61,125 nucleotides of DNA from Acetobacter estunensis (lineage in GTDB: Bacteria > Pseudomonadota > Alphaproteobacteria > Acetobacterales > Acetobacteraceae). Location: contig NZ_WOTH01000018.1 in assembly GCF_011516945.1 (NCBI RefSeq), forward strand, positions 1-61,125, in the 5' to 3' direction. How positions within the stretch are numbered: position 1 is the stretch's first letter; every line of letters begins with the position of its first letter. Positions 10,143 to 19,795 of this stretch are shown here, piece by piece. Below the pieces are notes generated by a model. That model had not been told where the DNA came from and searched no databases. It was given only the letters and a program-made list of their open reading frames with translations. Position numbers and translations under genes: made by a program.

Positions 10143-10315
10143 GCATCGGCGGGAAGGAATTCTCACTGCCCACCCATGCGTACGGCAGCCGGTCTGTTTC
10201 GTGAGGTGAGACATACCCCATAGCCCCGCTCCTCCCGGCAAGCTATTGTGCCCCCGACTGAAGCCAGAGCGCACCGTGGGATGGGTGTCGCCTCCGTTGT
10301 GGGAGAACCGGATAC

Positions 10316-11023
10316 GTGACGGAAAAACAAACGATCGCCCTGGTCGATGACGATCGCAACATCCTGACCTCCGTACAGATGACGTTGGAAGCCGAAGGCT
10401 ATCAGGTCCGCACATTCACCGACGGCGAGCAGGCGCTGGTGGATCTCACCAACCGCCCGGTGGATCTGGCCGTGCTCGACATCAAGATGCCCCGCATGGA
10501 CGGCATGGAACTGCTTCAGCGCCTGCGCGCACGCTCCAACCTGCCCATCATCTTTCTCTCGTCGAAGGACGAAGAGGTGGATCAGCTCATGGGACTGCGT
10601 CTCGGCGCGGACGATTACATCACCAAACCGTTTTCCCAGCGGCTGCTGATTGAGCGCATCCGGGCCCTTCTGCGCCGCAACGAGGTCAACAAGGCCGAAA
10701 TGGCGGGCGAGGGCGGGGCCAGCCTGCTTGTGCGCGGCGATCTGTCTCTCGATGAATCGCGTCACCGTTGCCAGTGGAAAGGCCACGACGTCCCGCTGAC
10801 CGTAACAGAGTTCCTGCTGGTCAAGGCTCTGGCAGCCCGTCCGGGACTGGTGAAATCGCGCGATCAGCTCATCGACGCGGCCTATGGCGACAACATCTAT
10901 GTGGATGACCGCACCATCGACAGTCACATCAAGCGCGTGCGCAAGAAGTTCCGGCAGGTGGATGAGGACTTCAACCAGATCGAGACGCTCTACGGTATCG
11001 GCTACCGCTACAAGGAAGACTGA
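10316..11023 (+). CDS. chvI: ChvI-type response regulator
   Basis: An OmpR-family regulator of 235 aa. The receiver domain has the acidic pair in ALVDDDRN, the phospho-acceptor Asp in [13 protein letters not shown] and the Lys in YITKPFSQ. The C-terminal winged helix includes [16 protein letters not shown] and [19 protein letters not shown], closely the ChvI type. It starts with GTG at 10316, with GGGAG about ten bases upstream and a run into the receiver domain without spare residues. ChvI with ChvG controls envelope, acid and stress responses in Alphaproteobacteria. The kinase gene follows after 39 bases. Confidence 0.92.
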   Translation: MTEKQTIALVDDDRNILTSVQMTLEAEGYQVRTFTDGEQALVDLTNRPVDLAVLDIKMPRMDGMELLQRLRARSNLPIIFLSSKDEEVDQLMGLRLGADDYITKPFSQRLLIERIRALLRRNEVNKAEMAGEGGASLLVRGDLSLDESRHRCQWKGHDVPLTVTEFLLVKALAARPGLVKSRDQLIDAAYGDNIYVDDRTIDSHIKRVRKKFRQVDEDFNQIETLYGIGYRYKED

Positions 11024-11062
11024 TACGGTGCGACCCGGCTTCCGCCCGACGGATCGCGCGGC

Positions 11063-12922
11063 ATGACCGCATCTCCCGATCCGATGGACCGGCTTCGCAC
11101 CCTCGGTCGCGCCCTGCCGCCGCGACTGCGCCAGATCGCCCGTCTCGCGCGTGTGCGGACACGGCGGTGGCGCACACGGCTTCTGGCCCGCACACGACGC
11201 TCGCCCGCGCCCCCGGGCGAGGACGATGCGGACCGGCGGCTGATCTCACCCCTGATGCGGCGCATCCTGCTGGTGAACATGCTGCCGCTGGTGGTGTTCG
11301 GCCTCACGCTGCTGTTTCTCAGTCAGTTCCGCAACAGCCTGCTGATCGCCGAGGTCAGCGCCCTGCGCGAGCAGGCGCGCATCTACGCCGGAGCGCTCGG
11401 GCAGAGCGCCGTCACACTCAATCCCGCCGCACGTGGACTGCGCCGCGATCGCCTGCCCGGCGGCACGCATATGCTGGAACCCAATCTCGCGCGGCCGCTT
11501 CTGCTGCGGCTGACCGAGCCCAGCCCCACAGCGGATGCCCGGATCTTTTCACCCGATGGCACCCTGATCGCCGATAGCCACCAGGAAAAACTCGCCCACC
11601 GACGCCCAGGCAGTCCGCCGCCATCACCGGACATGCAGGATGTGCCCGCCGACGGTACGCCATCCTCGCATGACGGACTGTTCCGCCGCCTTGTGGACGC
11701 TCTTTTCGGCAATGACGAGGACATGCGGCTGGACGACCGTCCACCGCCACCACTTCCCGGAGACCGCTCCCTGAAAGTGGGACCGCCGCGGGAAGATCCT
11801 GAAACACCGCCCTATATTCGGCGCACGGCCAATCACAAGCTGGTCATTACCGTGGCGGAACCCATCGTGCATGACGGGCAGACGGTCGGCATCATTCAGC
11901 TTACCCGCACGGGTGAGATGATCGACACATCGCTGTTCAAGATCCGCAGTTCCATCCTGTCGCTTTTCCTGCTGGCCATGGCCATCATGGTGCTGCTGTC
12001 GTGGTATCTCTCACTGACGATTGCCCGCCCGCTCCTCCGGCTGGCCACCTCGGCGCATGTCATGCGTGAGAACTCGGGACGGACCGGCACCGTGCCGAGC
12101 GCCCTGCTAGGCCGCAGCGACGAGATCGGAGATGTGGCCCGCGCCCTTCAGGACAGCGCGCAGGCCCTGTGGACACGGATGGACGCCATCGAGCGCTTCG
12201 CCGCCGATGTCGCACATGAGATCAAGAATCCGCTCTCCTCCATCCGCTCGGCCATCGAAACCATCCTGCGCATCGACGATCCAGACCGACAGAGACGCCT
12301 GTTGACCATCATCGGGGAGGATGTGCGGCGGCTTGACCGGCTCATCACCGATATTTCCGATGCCAGTCGCCTCGATGCCGAACTGTCCCGCGTGCGGGCG
12401 CAGCCTGTGGCGGTGGTCCCGCTGCTCTCCCTGCTGGCGGAAATCCATCAGTCCACCCGCAAGCCTCATCAGCCGGACATCGACCTCGCCATTTCCGACG
12501 ACACGCCCGAAGCACCTTTGCTCGTGCTGGCGGTGGAAGACCGTCTGGTGCAGGTCATCCGCAACCTGATCGGCAACGCCATCTCGTTCTCACCTCCCGA
12601 TGGCCACATCTATCTGGAAGCCCACGCGGCAGGAGGGATGGTGGAAATATCCGTCACGGACGAAGGGCCGGGCATTCCCGAGTCGAAGCTGGATTCGATT
12701 TTCGACCGCTTCTATTCCGAACGCCCCAAGGCGGAGAATTTCGGCCAACACTCGGGGCTGGGCCTGTCCATCAGTCGCCAGATCATTCAGGCCCTGCGCG
12801 GCACTATCCGCGCCGAAAACCGGACGGACAGAGAAGGGCGCGTCATCGGTGCCCGCTTCATCATCCGGCTGCCGCGCGCGACTGGCACGCCACCGGCACG
12901 CCGCGAGGACGACGCCGACTGA
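11063..12922 (+). CDS. chvG: ChvG-type sensor histidine kinase
   Basis: A 619-aa membrane histidine kinase. After an Arg-rich cytoplasmic N-terminus, a first membrane helix (LLVNMLPLVVFGLTLLFL, about residues 74-91) leads into a sensory region of some 200 residues, rich in Pro and acidic residues, and then a second helix (SSILSLFLLAMAIMVLLSWY) and HAMP linker. The H box has the phospho-His in FAADVAHEIKNPLSSIRSA, followed by N (NLIGNAISFSP), G1 (DEGPGIPES) and G2 (HSGLGLSIS) boxes. It partners ChvI just upstream. The usual downstream hprK/PTS genes are absent here; a terminator follows. Confidence 0.92.
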   Translation: MTASPDPMDRLRTLGRALPPRLRQIARLARVRTRRWRTRLLARTRRSPAPPGEDDADRRLISPLMRRILLVNMLPLVVFGLTLLFLSQFRNSLLIAEVSALREQARIYAGALGQSAVTLNPAARGLRRDRLPGGTHMLEPNLARPLLLRLTEPSPTADARIFSPDGTLIADSHQEKLAHRRPGSPPPSPDMQDVPADGTPSSHDGLFRRLVDALFGNDEDMRLDDRPPPPLPGDRSLKVGPPREDPETPPYIRRTANHKLVITVAEPIVHDGQTVGIIQLTRTGEMIDTSLFKIRSSILSLFLLAMAIMVLLSWYLSLTIARPLLRLATSAHVMRENSGRTGTVPSALLGRSDEIGDVARALQDSAQALWTRMDAIERFAADVAHEIKNPLSSIRSAIETILRIDDPDRQRRLLTIIGEDVRRLDRLITDISDASRLDAELSRVRAQPVAVVPLLSLLAEIHQSTRKPHQPDIDLAISDDTPEAPLLVLAVEDRLVQVIRNLIGNAISFSPPDGHIYLEAHAAGGMVEISVTDEGPGIPESKLDSIFDRFYSERPKAENFGQHSGLGLSISRQIIQALRGTIRAENRTDREGRVIGARFIIRLPRATGTPPARREDDAD

Positions 12923-12950
12923 AGGCGCGTCGTTTCCTTTCCGCCCAATA

Positions 12951-12986
12951 AAAAAGCCCCCGGCCGTTTCCAGCCGGGGGCTTTTT
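12951..12986. terminator. Bidirectional terminator between chvG and infC
   Basis: A perfect 14-bp stem AAAAAGCCCCCGGC/GCCGGGGGCTTTTT with an eight-base loop. The A5/T5 ends supply a T-run in both directions, fitting the convergent genes. Confidence 0.93.
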
Positions 12987-13012
12987 GACGATCTGCGTGA
13001 ACGCCGAAGACG

Positions 13013-13549
13013 TCAGCGCGGAGCCAGCACCATCACCATCTGGCGGTTTTCCAGACGGGGCATCTGCTCGACTTTCGCCAGTTCATCGACTTCCTGACGG
13101 ATACGCTCAAGCACCTTCACGCCAAGTTCCTGATGCGCCATTTCACGACCACGGAAACGCAGCGTGACTTTCACCTTGTCCCCATCATCGAGGAAGCTCT
13201 TCATCGCGCGCATCTTAACCTGGTAGTCATTTTCGTCGATATTCGGACGAACCTTGACTTCCTTGATCTCGATGACCTTCTGCTTCTTGCGCGCCTCGTT
13301 GCGCTTCTTCTGCTGCTCGTACTTGTACTTGCCGTAATCAAGAATCTTGCAGACAGGCGGCTCGGCGTTCGGACTGATCTCAAGAAGGTCCAGCCCTACG
13401 CCATAAGCGCGCGCCAGCGCGTCACGGGTGGGCAGGACACCGATCATCTCTCCGTCCTGATCGATCAGACGGACCTGCGGAATGCGGATCTCTTCATTAA
13501 CGCGGGGCCCCTCGCGACTTGGCGTCGAGGGAAACGGTGGTCTGGCTAT
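13013..13549 (-). CDS. infC: Translation initiation factor IF-3, probable ATA start
   Basis: IF-3 binds the 30S subunit and checks initiator tRNA and start codon. Both domains are clear: N-terminal [21 protein letters not shown] through [19 protein letters not shown], then the linker and C-terminal [17 protein letters not shown] onwards. There is no ATG or GTG at the expected place. The codon at 13547-13549 (minus strand) is ATA, with AGGAG six bases upstream, and gives [20 protein letters not shown] and 178 aa, close to the 180 aa of E. coli IF-3. Other infC genes use AUU or AUC to autoregulate. An ATG at 13585 is open but lacks a ribosome site and adds 12 unlikely residues. Confidence 0.93.
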   Translation of the reverse strand: MARPPFPSTPSREGPRVNEEIRIPQVRLIDQDGEMIGVLPTRDALARAYGVGLDLLEISPNAEPPVCKILDYGKYKYEQQKKRNEARKKQKVIEIKEVKVRPNIDENDYQVKMRAMKSFLDDGDKVKVTLRFRGREMAHQELGVKVLERIRQEVDELAKVEQMPRLENRQMVMVLAPR

Positions 13550-13570
13550 GGTCAGCTCCTGTCGAAATGG

Positions 13571-13601
13571 CAAAAGCGCCCCCACCGCAACGCGGGGACG
13601 G
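13571..13601 (-). promoter_or_regulatory. Hairpin with T-run in the infC leader, possible attenuator
   Basis: Read on the minus strand, a GC-rich stem formed by GTCCCCGC and GTGGGGGC (one G-T pair at each side tolerated) is followed by GCTTTTGCC, ending about 20 bases before the infC ribosome site. It resembles an intrinsic terminator inside the leader. Confidence 0.4.
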
Positions 13602-13732
13602 CAGTCTTTGATCTATACCAGCTTATTATGTGCGGAAAGCTGCGGCTAATATCAAGCGCCACATTCATGCCATCCGCGCGAGCAGCCATGCGAAAACCAC
13701 TCGCCCCCCCGCAAGACGAGGCATGTCGTCCT

Positions 13733-14899
13733 TCATTGATCGTCGCCATCACGGCTGTCATCGTCCGGACGCGCGCCGATCGTGACCGGCACTATCACCG
13801 TCGTGGCCTTGCGGTGCACGGTCAGCGAAAGGGTGGAACCGGGCTTGCGGGCAGCCACAATGCGGATCAACGTGCGGGCACTTTCCACACGGTCGTTCCC
13901 CACCAGCGTGATGAAATCACCGCGACGGAGCCCCGCTTTCTGTGCCGGACCACCGGGATCGGTCTCCACAACCCGCGCGCCGTCCTGCCCCTCCTCATCC
14001 TCCAGCGTGACGCCAAGCCAGCCGCGCTCGATGTGACCACCGGTGCGCAGCATCTCGACCACCGGGATCACCAGTTCGGAGGGAATGGAAAAGCCGATGC
14101 CCACCGAGCCACCGGTGGGTGAGACAATGGCCGTGTTAATGGCAATCACTTCTCCCTTCATGTTGAAGGTCGGACCGCCCGAATTGCCCGGATTGATGGG
14201 GGCGTCGAGCTGGAGAAAATCATCGAACGGGCTGGCCCCGATGTCGCGCCCGCGCGCCGAGACGATACCGGCGGAGACCGATGACCCCAGTCCGAACGGA
14301 TTGCCCGCCGCCATGATCCAGTCGCCCACCTGCACTTCCCGGCTGTCGCCCCAGCGCACATAAGGAAGCGGCGTGAGGCTCTCCACCTTGATGACGGCGA
14401 TGTCGGTCAAATCGTCGCTGCCCAGCACACGGGCGGGTAGTTCGTGTCCATTGGCCAGCGACACCGTGATGTTGTTGGCGTCCCCCACCACATGATTGTT
14501 GGTCACGATCACGCCAGCCGGGTCGATGATAAAGCCGGACCCCGCGCCCAGCATTTCCTCACCATGGCGTCGCAAGCGCTCACGAAAGCGGCGTTCCAAT
14601 GGCGTGCCCTTCACATCCGGCAGCACGTGCAGCCGCCGGTTGGTGGAAGGATTGATGTCGCGCGTCACGGCAATGTTGACCACAGCCGGCACCACGCGAC
14701 GCACCAGCGGCGCGAACGTAACCGGCAGTCCGGCCACAAGCGGCAGCCCATCGGTCACGGCCGGCGGCGTGGTGTTGGGAGGCGCCGACGCATCGGCGCG
14801 CGCCTCCCCCACCGGCAGGAGCGCACACGCCATCAGAGCGGAGACGGGAAAGACCTTCAGGCCACGGAGCAGCGCTCCCCGGACGGAATGGGTGGGCAT
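13733..14899 (-). CDS. DegP/HtrA-type periplasmic serine protease with one PDZ domain
   Basis: The 388-aa protein has a signal peptide (VRGALLRGLKVFPVSALMAC then a GEARADA end), a trypsin-like domain with catalytic His in VTNNHVVGDA, Asp in DDLTDIAVIKVE and Ser in NPGNSGGPTFN, and a single C-terminal PDZ domain (about residues 285-375, RGWLGVTLEDEEG to LSLTVHRKA). DegP and DegQ have two PDZ domains; one makes it DegS-like in layout, although the N-terminus looks cleavable rather than a membrane anchor. Likely role: quality control of envelope proteins. It ends with an acidic DDDSRDGDDQ tail. Confidence 0.88.
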   Translation of the reverse strand: MPTHSVRGALLRGLKVFPVSALMACALLPVGEARADASAPPNTTPPAVTDGLPLVAGLPVTFAPLVRRVVPAVVNIAVTRDINPSTNRRLHVLPDVKGTPLERRFRERLRRHGEEMLGAGSGFIIDPAGVIVTNNHVVGDANNITVSLANGHELPARVLGSDDLTDIAVIKVESLTPLPYVRWGDSREVQVGDWIMAAGNPFGLGSSVSAGIVSARGRDIGASPFDDFLQLDAPINPGNSGGPTFNMKGEVIAINTAIVSPTGGSVGIGFSIPSELVIPVVEMLRTGGHIERGWLGVTLEDEEGQDGARVVETDPGGPAQKAGLRRGDFITLVGNDRVESARTLIRIVAARKPGSTLSLTVHRKATTVIVPVTIGARPDDDSRDGDDQ

Positions 14900-15016
14900 C
14901 AGACAGACATTACCTTCATGACGGCGTGGAGTGTCCGATCAATCGGCCGGCATCGCAATGCCTTGTCCTCATGAACATGAACTTTTCATGCAACACTGTG
15001 GCCTTCGCACACAGCG

Positions 15017-17569
15017 TTAACGTCCGCGTGGCAGCGGAGGTGAGGCCGTGGAAGGATCTTCCGGCCAGTCGTGGCGGGGATAGCGCCCGCGCATGTCACG
15101 CCGCATGTCCAGCCAGCCATTTTTCCAGAAAGTCGCCAGATCCGCTGTCAGCGCCTGCGGACGACCTGCGGGAGAGAGCAGCGCCAGACGCAGGGGAACC
15201 TGACCGCCCGCAAGACGTGGTGTGTCAATCGTTCCATAAAAGACCTGCGCTTTTGCGGAGGCTATGGGAACCGGCTGGCTGTAATCCACCTTCACACGAC
15301 CGCCTTTGAGCATCAGTTCCGTGGGCAATTCCCGATCCAGCCAGACAAGATCGGCATGTGCGAAGCGTGCCCGCAGCATTGCCAGCAGATCCAGTCCTTT
15401 CAGCGCCGTCAGTGTCGTAATGCCTCCAAGCCAGGGGGCCAGCCATTCGCCCACACTTGAGACAAGAGCCTCATCGGAGCAATCGGGCCAGTCAGAGCGC
15501 TTCAGCGTCCCGCGTGCGATCGCCACACGCGCCTGAAACTGCCGTGCGGCCTCCGTCCATTCCAACGCCGTGGCGAGCGATGTCGCCGCCTGCATCAGCA
15601 GCAGATCCGCAGCGTCCCCGGCCTTCACTGCCTCGGTCCGGTCGCGCAGCACAAGCGCCCCCACACGCAGTCGCCGCCGCGCCATGATGGAGCCGCTCAC
15701 CGGGTCCAGCGCCGTTTCCACCTGTTCGCTCGCTCGCGCCAACAGCGCGTCCGGCAGGTTGTTCGGGTCCAGAGGTGCTGCCAGACGGATTTCCGCGCTC
15801 TTGCGCAGAAACAGTGAGGCCACAGCCAGAAGACGGCAGTCCGCCAGACGATCCGCCTTGCCTATGCGTGCGCTACCACCGCCTGCCAGACGATAGCTTC
15901 CCGGCTCCCCGCGCGCCTGCGCTACCCGATCGGGGAAGCCCGCAGCCACGAGGGCGGCCGCATCTCCCTTTGATTCGGTCTCGCGCTGCAATCCCATCCG
16001 CCGCCGGAACTGGGTGGCGGCCTGCCGGATACGGGCAAGCGCACCCCGGTCGGCGTCGGGATGATCACCCCCTGCAATCAGGTCCAGACGCAGAGAGAGG
16101 TCAGCCGGAGGAACAGGAGGAGGCGCACCGGGTCGGCCGCCCTGACGCGGCCGCATCGGATCACGCTCTTCCAGCAACGCGGCAAGATCGGCGGCCAGTG
16201 CGGCCTCGGATGCGTCTCGTGCCGCCAGCATCATGGCGGCCAGACGCGGATGCGTGCCGAGAGACGACATGGCCTGCGCGGCTTTTGTCGGGTGCCCCTC
16301 CCCATCCAGCGCCCCGAGAAGCGTGAGCAGTTCGCGGGCCGCCGCCACACCGCCAGCAGGCGGCGCATCCAGCAACCGCAGAGGTCCATCTCCGCCCATG
16401 GCCTGTCGCCACAGGCTGGTGGCCAGCACAAAATCCGACAAATCCGCATCCAGAATTTCGGGACGGTCATGCGGGCTCATGCCGCGCTCGGTGGCCTGCG
16501 TCCACAGGCGCACACCCAGCCCCGGCGCTTCTCGTCCGGCGCGCCCGGAGCGCTGCGTTGCCACTGCGCGTGAGATGCGCATCGTCTCCAGCCGGGCCAA
16601 ACCCGCTCCCGGATCGAAACGTGGCGCACGCCGGAAACCGCCATCGATGACAATCCGCACTCCCGGCACGGTCAGAGAGGTCTCGGCAATGGACGTGGCG
16701 AGAATGACCCGACGCGCCCCATCCGGTTCCGGCGCAAGCACGCGGGCCTGTTCAGCGGGCGGTAACTCGCCGTAAAGCGGCCGCACAAGAACGGGCGCTC
16801 CCTGAAGTTCGGTCATGGTGCGGCGGATTTCACCCGTGCCGGGTAGGAAGACGAGAATATCGCCCTCACGCTCGGCCAGAATCTCACGCACTGCCCGCGC
16901 AGCCTCGCGCGGCAGATCGCGCGCAGACGTCAGATCACGCTTTGCATGACGGATTTCGACCGGAAACTGCCGTCCCGCGCTCTCCACCGCAGGCGCGCGC
17001 ATCAGTTCACACAGCCGCGCCGTGTCGGCGGTGGCGGACATGGCCAGCAGCCGCAGATCGGAACGTAATTCGGCCTGAAGATCCAGCGAGAAGGCCAGCG
17101 CGAGGTCGCCATCCAGAGACCGCTCGTGAATTTCATCGAAAATCACGCAGGCCACGTCCTCCAGCGTCGGGTCCGAGAGCAGGCGGCGCAGAAACAGCCC
17201 CTCCGTCACGACCTCGATCCGCGTGGCCGCTGAGACGGCGGACTCCAGCCGTGTGCGGAAGCCGACGGTGTGCCCCACCTTTTCGCCCAGCAGGGACGCC
17301 ATACGTTGGGCGGCGGCACGGGCGGCCAGCCTGCGTGGCTCCAGCATGACGATCCGCGCTGTCGGCGCGCGCCAGCCCGCGTCCAGCAACACCAGCGGCA
17401 CAAGCGTCGTCTTGCCCGCTCCCGGAGGCGCCACGAGCACGGCGTTCGGCTCATCCTCAAGCCGCACCACCAGTTCGGGCAGACAGACCCGCACAGGCAG
17501 ATCCTCGCCGGGAGCCGACAGAAGAGAAGCCACACGAGCGGCCCGATCGGAGTGCGCACCATCAGTCAT
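15017..17569 (-). CDS. hrpB: ATP-dependent RNA helicase HrpB
   Basis: A DEAH-box helicase of 850 aa. Motif I is APPGAGKTTLVP, motif II FDEIHERSLDGD, motif III MSATAD, and motif VI TQRSGRAGREAPG; the HrpB-specific C-terminal half follows, with a Pro/Gly stretch RQGGRPGAPPPVPPADLSLR and the family end PLRLALLSPAGRPQALTADLATFWKNGW. Length fits HrpB (about 820). The ATG at 17569 begins at the family's usual N-terminus; the open frame reaches 17695, but the extra residues are not HrpB-like. In other bacteria HrpB is non-essential and implicated in RNA processing. Divergent from the DsbD-type gene. Confidence 0.92.
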   Translation of the reverse strand: MTDGAHSDRAARVASLLSAPGEDLPVRVCLPELVVRLEDEPNAVLVAPPGAGKTTLVPLVLLDAGWRAPTARIVMLEPRRLAARAAAQRMASLLGEKVGHTVGFRTRLESAVSAATRIEVVTEGLFLRRLLSDPTLEDVACVIFDEIHERSLDGDLALAFSLDLQAELRSDLRLLAMSATADTARLCELMRAPAVESAGRQFPVEIRHAKRDLTSARDLPREAARAVREILAEREGDILVFLPGTGEIRRTMTELQGAPVLVRPLYGELPPAEQARVLAPEPDGARRVILATSIAETSLTVPGVRIVIDGGFRRAPRFDPGAGLARLETMRISRAVATQRSGRAGREAPGLGVRLWTQATERGMSPHDRPEILDADLSDFVLATSLWRQAMGGDGPLRLLDAPPAGGVAAARELLTLLGALDGEGHPTKAAQAMSSLGTHPRLAAMMLAARDASEAALAADLAALLEERDPMRPRQGGRPGAPPPVPPADLSLRLDLIAGGDHPDADRGALARIRQAATQFRRRMGLQRETESKGDAAALVAAGFPDRVAQARGEPGSYRLAGGGSARIGKADRLADCRLLAVASLFLRKSAEIRLAAPLDPNNLPDALLARASEQVETALDPVSGSIMARRRLRVGALVLRDRTEAVKAGDAADLLLMQAATSLATALEWTEAARQFQARVAIARGTLKRSDWPDCSDEALVSSVGEWLAPWLGGITTLTALKGLDLLAMLRARFAHADLVWLDRELPTELMLKGGRVKVDYSQPVPIASAKAQVFYGTIDTPRLAGGQVPLRLALLSPAGRPQALTADLATFWKNGWLDMRRDMRGRYPRHDWPEDPSTASPPLPRGR

Positions 17570-17700
17570 GCTCCGCGTTATGAAGGCGACACCGTTCCCC
17601 TGCAATCGCGCAGCCTGTTCCTGTGACGCTCCTCTCGCTAAAGTCGCGCCCTTCCCACGCGCCTGACACGCTCTCCCACCGCGACCAAGGATCACAGTCC

Positions 17701-19761
17701 GTGCGCCTGACCGCCCTCGCCTCCTTCCTGACGCTGGCCCTCGGCCTTGTTGCCGGTACCGCTGTCCATGCCGCCGAGAGCGCGCCGTTCACGACCGAAC
17801 GCGACAGTGTGACGCTGGTCAGCGCGAGCGATGCCGTGCAGCCGGGGCAGCCTGCACAGTTTGGGCTGCATTTCCATCTCGCACCCGGCTGGCACACATA
17901 CTGGAAGAACCCCGGAGACGCGGGCGAACCGGTGGCGCTGACCGTGACCCTTTCCGGCGGGGCTGTGGGACAGGCAAGCACCATCGAATGGCCAGCCCCC
18001 CAGCGCCTGCCCGAAGGGCCGCTGATGTCCTATGGCTACACGGGCGAAGTGCTGCTGCCTGTCACACTCAGGCCAGAACTCGGTGACGGCACGACAGTCC
18101 AAGTGAAGGCCCATGCCGAGTGGCTCGTCTGTGCCGCTGTCTGTGTGCCGGAGCAAGCGGATTTCACTCTCACGCTCCCGAAGGCTCCCCCCACGCCTTC
18201 GGCCGAAGCGCCTCTCTTCACTCAGGCCGCGGCACGTGCGCCGAAATCGGCACCTTTCTCCGCCACCATCGCCCCGGACGGAGTACTCACGCTCTCCGGC
18301 GTAGGGCAGTCCTCCTCTCGCCCGGTGACGGAGGCATGGTTCATTCCCGACACGCCCGGCGTCGTCGATCAGGTTGCCCCCCAACCACTGGCACGCACAG
18401 CCTCTGGCCTGACACTGAAGCTTAAGCCTCTGAACGCCTTTCACGCAGGCACGCCACTGGACGGGCTGGTGGAACTGCACAGCCCGGATGCGGCTCCCGA
18501 AACACTGGCTATCCACGCCCATCCGATTGCAATGCCCGCCGCACCCATTCAACCTCCCCCCGCCATGCCGGATGGATGGCTCACACTGGCGGGACTGGCT
18601 TTCCTTGGTGGCCTGATCCTTAATTTGATGCCGTGCGTGTTCCCGGTTCTGGCCATGAAAGCCGTGGGACTGGCGCGCGGACAGGAGACCGGTCATCGCG
18701 TGCGCGGCGCTATGGCCTACATGGTGGGCGTATTGCTGACTTTCGCGGCCCTCGGGGCAGTCACGCTTACCATCCGGCACGCCGGCATTGCCGCAGGCTG
18801 GGGGTTCCAGTTCCAGTCGCCGGTCTTCGTCACGGCCATCTGCTGGCTGCTCTTCATCGTGGCGCTGGGACTTCTGGGCGTGTTCGAACTGCCCGTCATC
18901 GGTGCCGGGCAGACCGCGATTTCCCGCACCCACGGACTGCTGGCCGATTTTTTCACCGGTCTTTTAGCCGTACTCGTGGCGACACCCTGCACCGCGCCCT
19001 TCATGGGAGCGGCCATCGCAGGCGCACTGGCGACGTCACCCCTTGCCGCGATGGGCATCTTCCTGAGCATGGGGCTGGGGTTGGCGGCCCCGTTCGTCCT
19101 GCTGGCCGTTCTGCCGGGCGCTGGGCGACTTCTGCCGCGCCCGGGGGCGTGGATGGACATTCTGCGCCAGTTCCTTGCCTTTCCTGTGCTGGGCACCTGC
19201 GTGTGGCTGATGTGGGTTCTGGACCGTCAGGTGGGCAGCACCGGCGTGCTTCTGCTGGGCACCAGCCTGCTGATGGTGGGCTTTGGTGGGTGGCTCGCCA
19301 TCCTTGGCCGCAACCGGGCGCAGGGGCGCTACCTACGTGGGGCAGCACTCATCATCTGTCTTCTGCCTCTGCCGCTTCTGGCTGTTCTGCCGCCCGCAGG
19401 CGTCGTCACGCACACGCCCGAAGCCTCGGATGCCACCCCTTACTCCCCCGAGCGACTGGCCGCACTCCGCAAAGAAGGGCATCCCGTGTTCGTGGACATG
19501 ACGGCAGCGTGGTGCATCACCTGTCTGGTCAATGAACGCGTCACGCTGGACAGCACGCGGGTACGCGCAGCGTTTGCAAAAGCAGGTGTGACCTACATGA
19601 AGGGGGACTGGACCAACCGTGATGCAACCATCGCCGCTTTCCTACATGAGCATGGACGGGATGGCGTGCCGCTCTACGTGTTCTATCCAAGAAGAGGCGA
19701 AGGCCGCGTCCTGCCGCAGATCCTCACACCCGATCTGGTCATCTCGGCTTTGACGCACTGA
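17701..19761 (+). CDS. DsbD-family protein-disulfide reductase (ScsB-like)
   Basis: A membrane protein of 686 aa that carries electrons from cytoplasmic thioredoxin to periplasmic disulfide partners. Parts in order: signal peptide (VRLTALASFLTLALGLVAGT, AVHA), an N-terminal periplasmic domain with a Cys pair (CAAVC near residue 145), the eight-helix DsbD core with MPCVFPVLAMK and ATPCTAPFMGAA, and a C-terminal thioredoxin-like domain with WCITC. The GTG at 17701 has AAGGA nine bases upstream and starts exactly at the signal peptide; an ATG at 17623 would bury it behind 26 residues. The three-domain layout with a large N-terminus suits ScsB/DsbD2 types linked to oxidative or copper stress. Confidence 0.88.
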   Translation: MRLTALASFLTLALGLVAGTAVHAAESAPFTTERDSVTLVSASDAVQPGQPAQFGLHFHLAPGWHTYWKNPGDAGEPVALTVTLSGGAVGQASTIEWPAPQRLPEGPLMSYGYTGEVLLPVTLRPELGDGTTVQVKAHAEWLVCAAVCVPEQADFTLTLPKAPPTPSAEAPLFTQAAARAPKSAPFSATIAPDGVLTLSGVGQSSSRPVTEAWFIPDTPGVVDQVAPQPLARTASGLTLKLKPLNAFHAGTPLDGLVELHSPDAAPETLAIHAHPIAMPAAPIQPPPAMPDGWLTLAGLAFLGGLILNLMPCVFPVLAMKAVGLARGQETGHRVRGAMAYMVGVLLTFAALGAVTLTIRHAGIAAGWGFQFQSPVFVTAICWLLFIVALGLLGVFELPVIGAGQTAISRTHGLLADFFTGLLAVLVATPCTAPFMGAAIAGALATSPLAAMGIFLSMGLGLAAPFVLLAVLPGAGRLLPRPGAWMDILRQFLAFPVLGTCVWLMWVLDRQVGSTGVLLLGTSLLMVGFGGWLAILGRNRAQGRYLRGAALIICLLPLPLLAVLPPAGVVTHTPEASDATPYSPERLAALRKEGHPVFVDMTAAWCITCLVNERVTLDSTRVRAAFAKAGVTYMKGDWTNRDATIAAFLHEHGRDGVPLYVFYPRRGEGRVLPQILTPDLVISALTH

Positions 19762-19768
19762 CCGCAGC

Positions 19769-19795
19769 GCCCCCGATTTTCGGAGGCTATTTTTT
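19769..19795. terminator. Terminator between convergent dsbD-type gene and mntR
   Basis: A short stem GCCCCCGA/TCGGAGGC (one mismatch) is followed by TATTTTTT on the plus strand, eight bases after the upstream stop. It overlaps the mntR stop codon. Confidence 0.7.
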
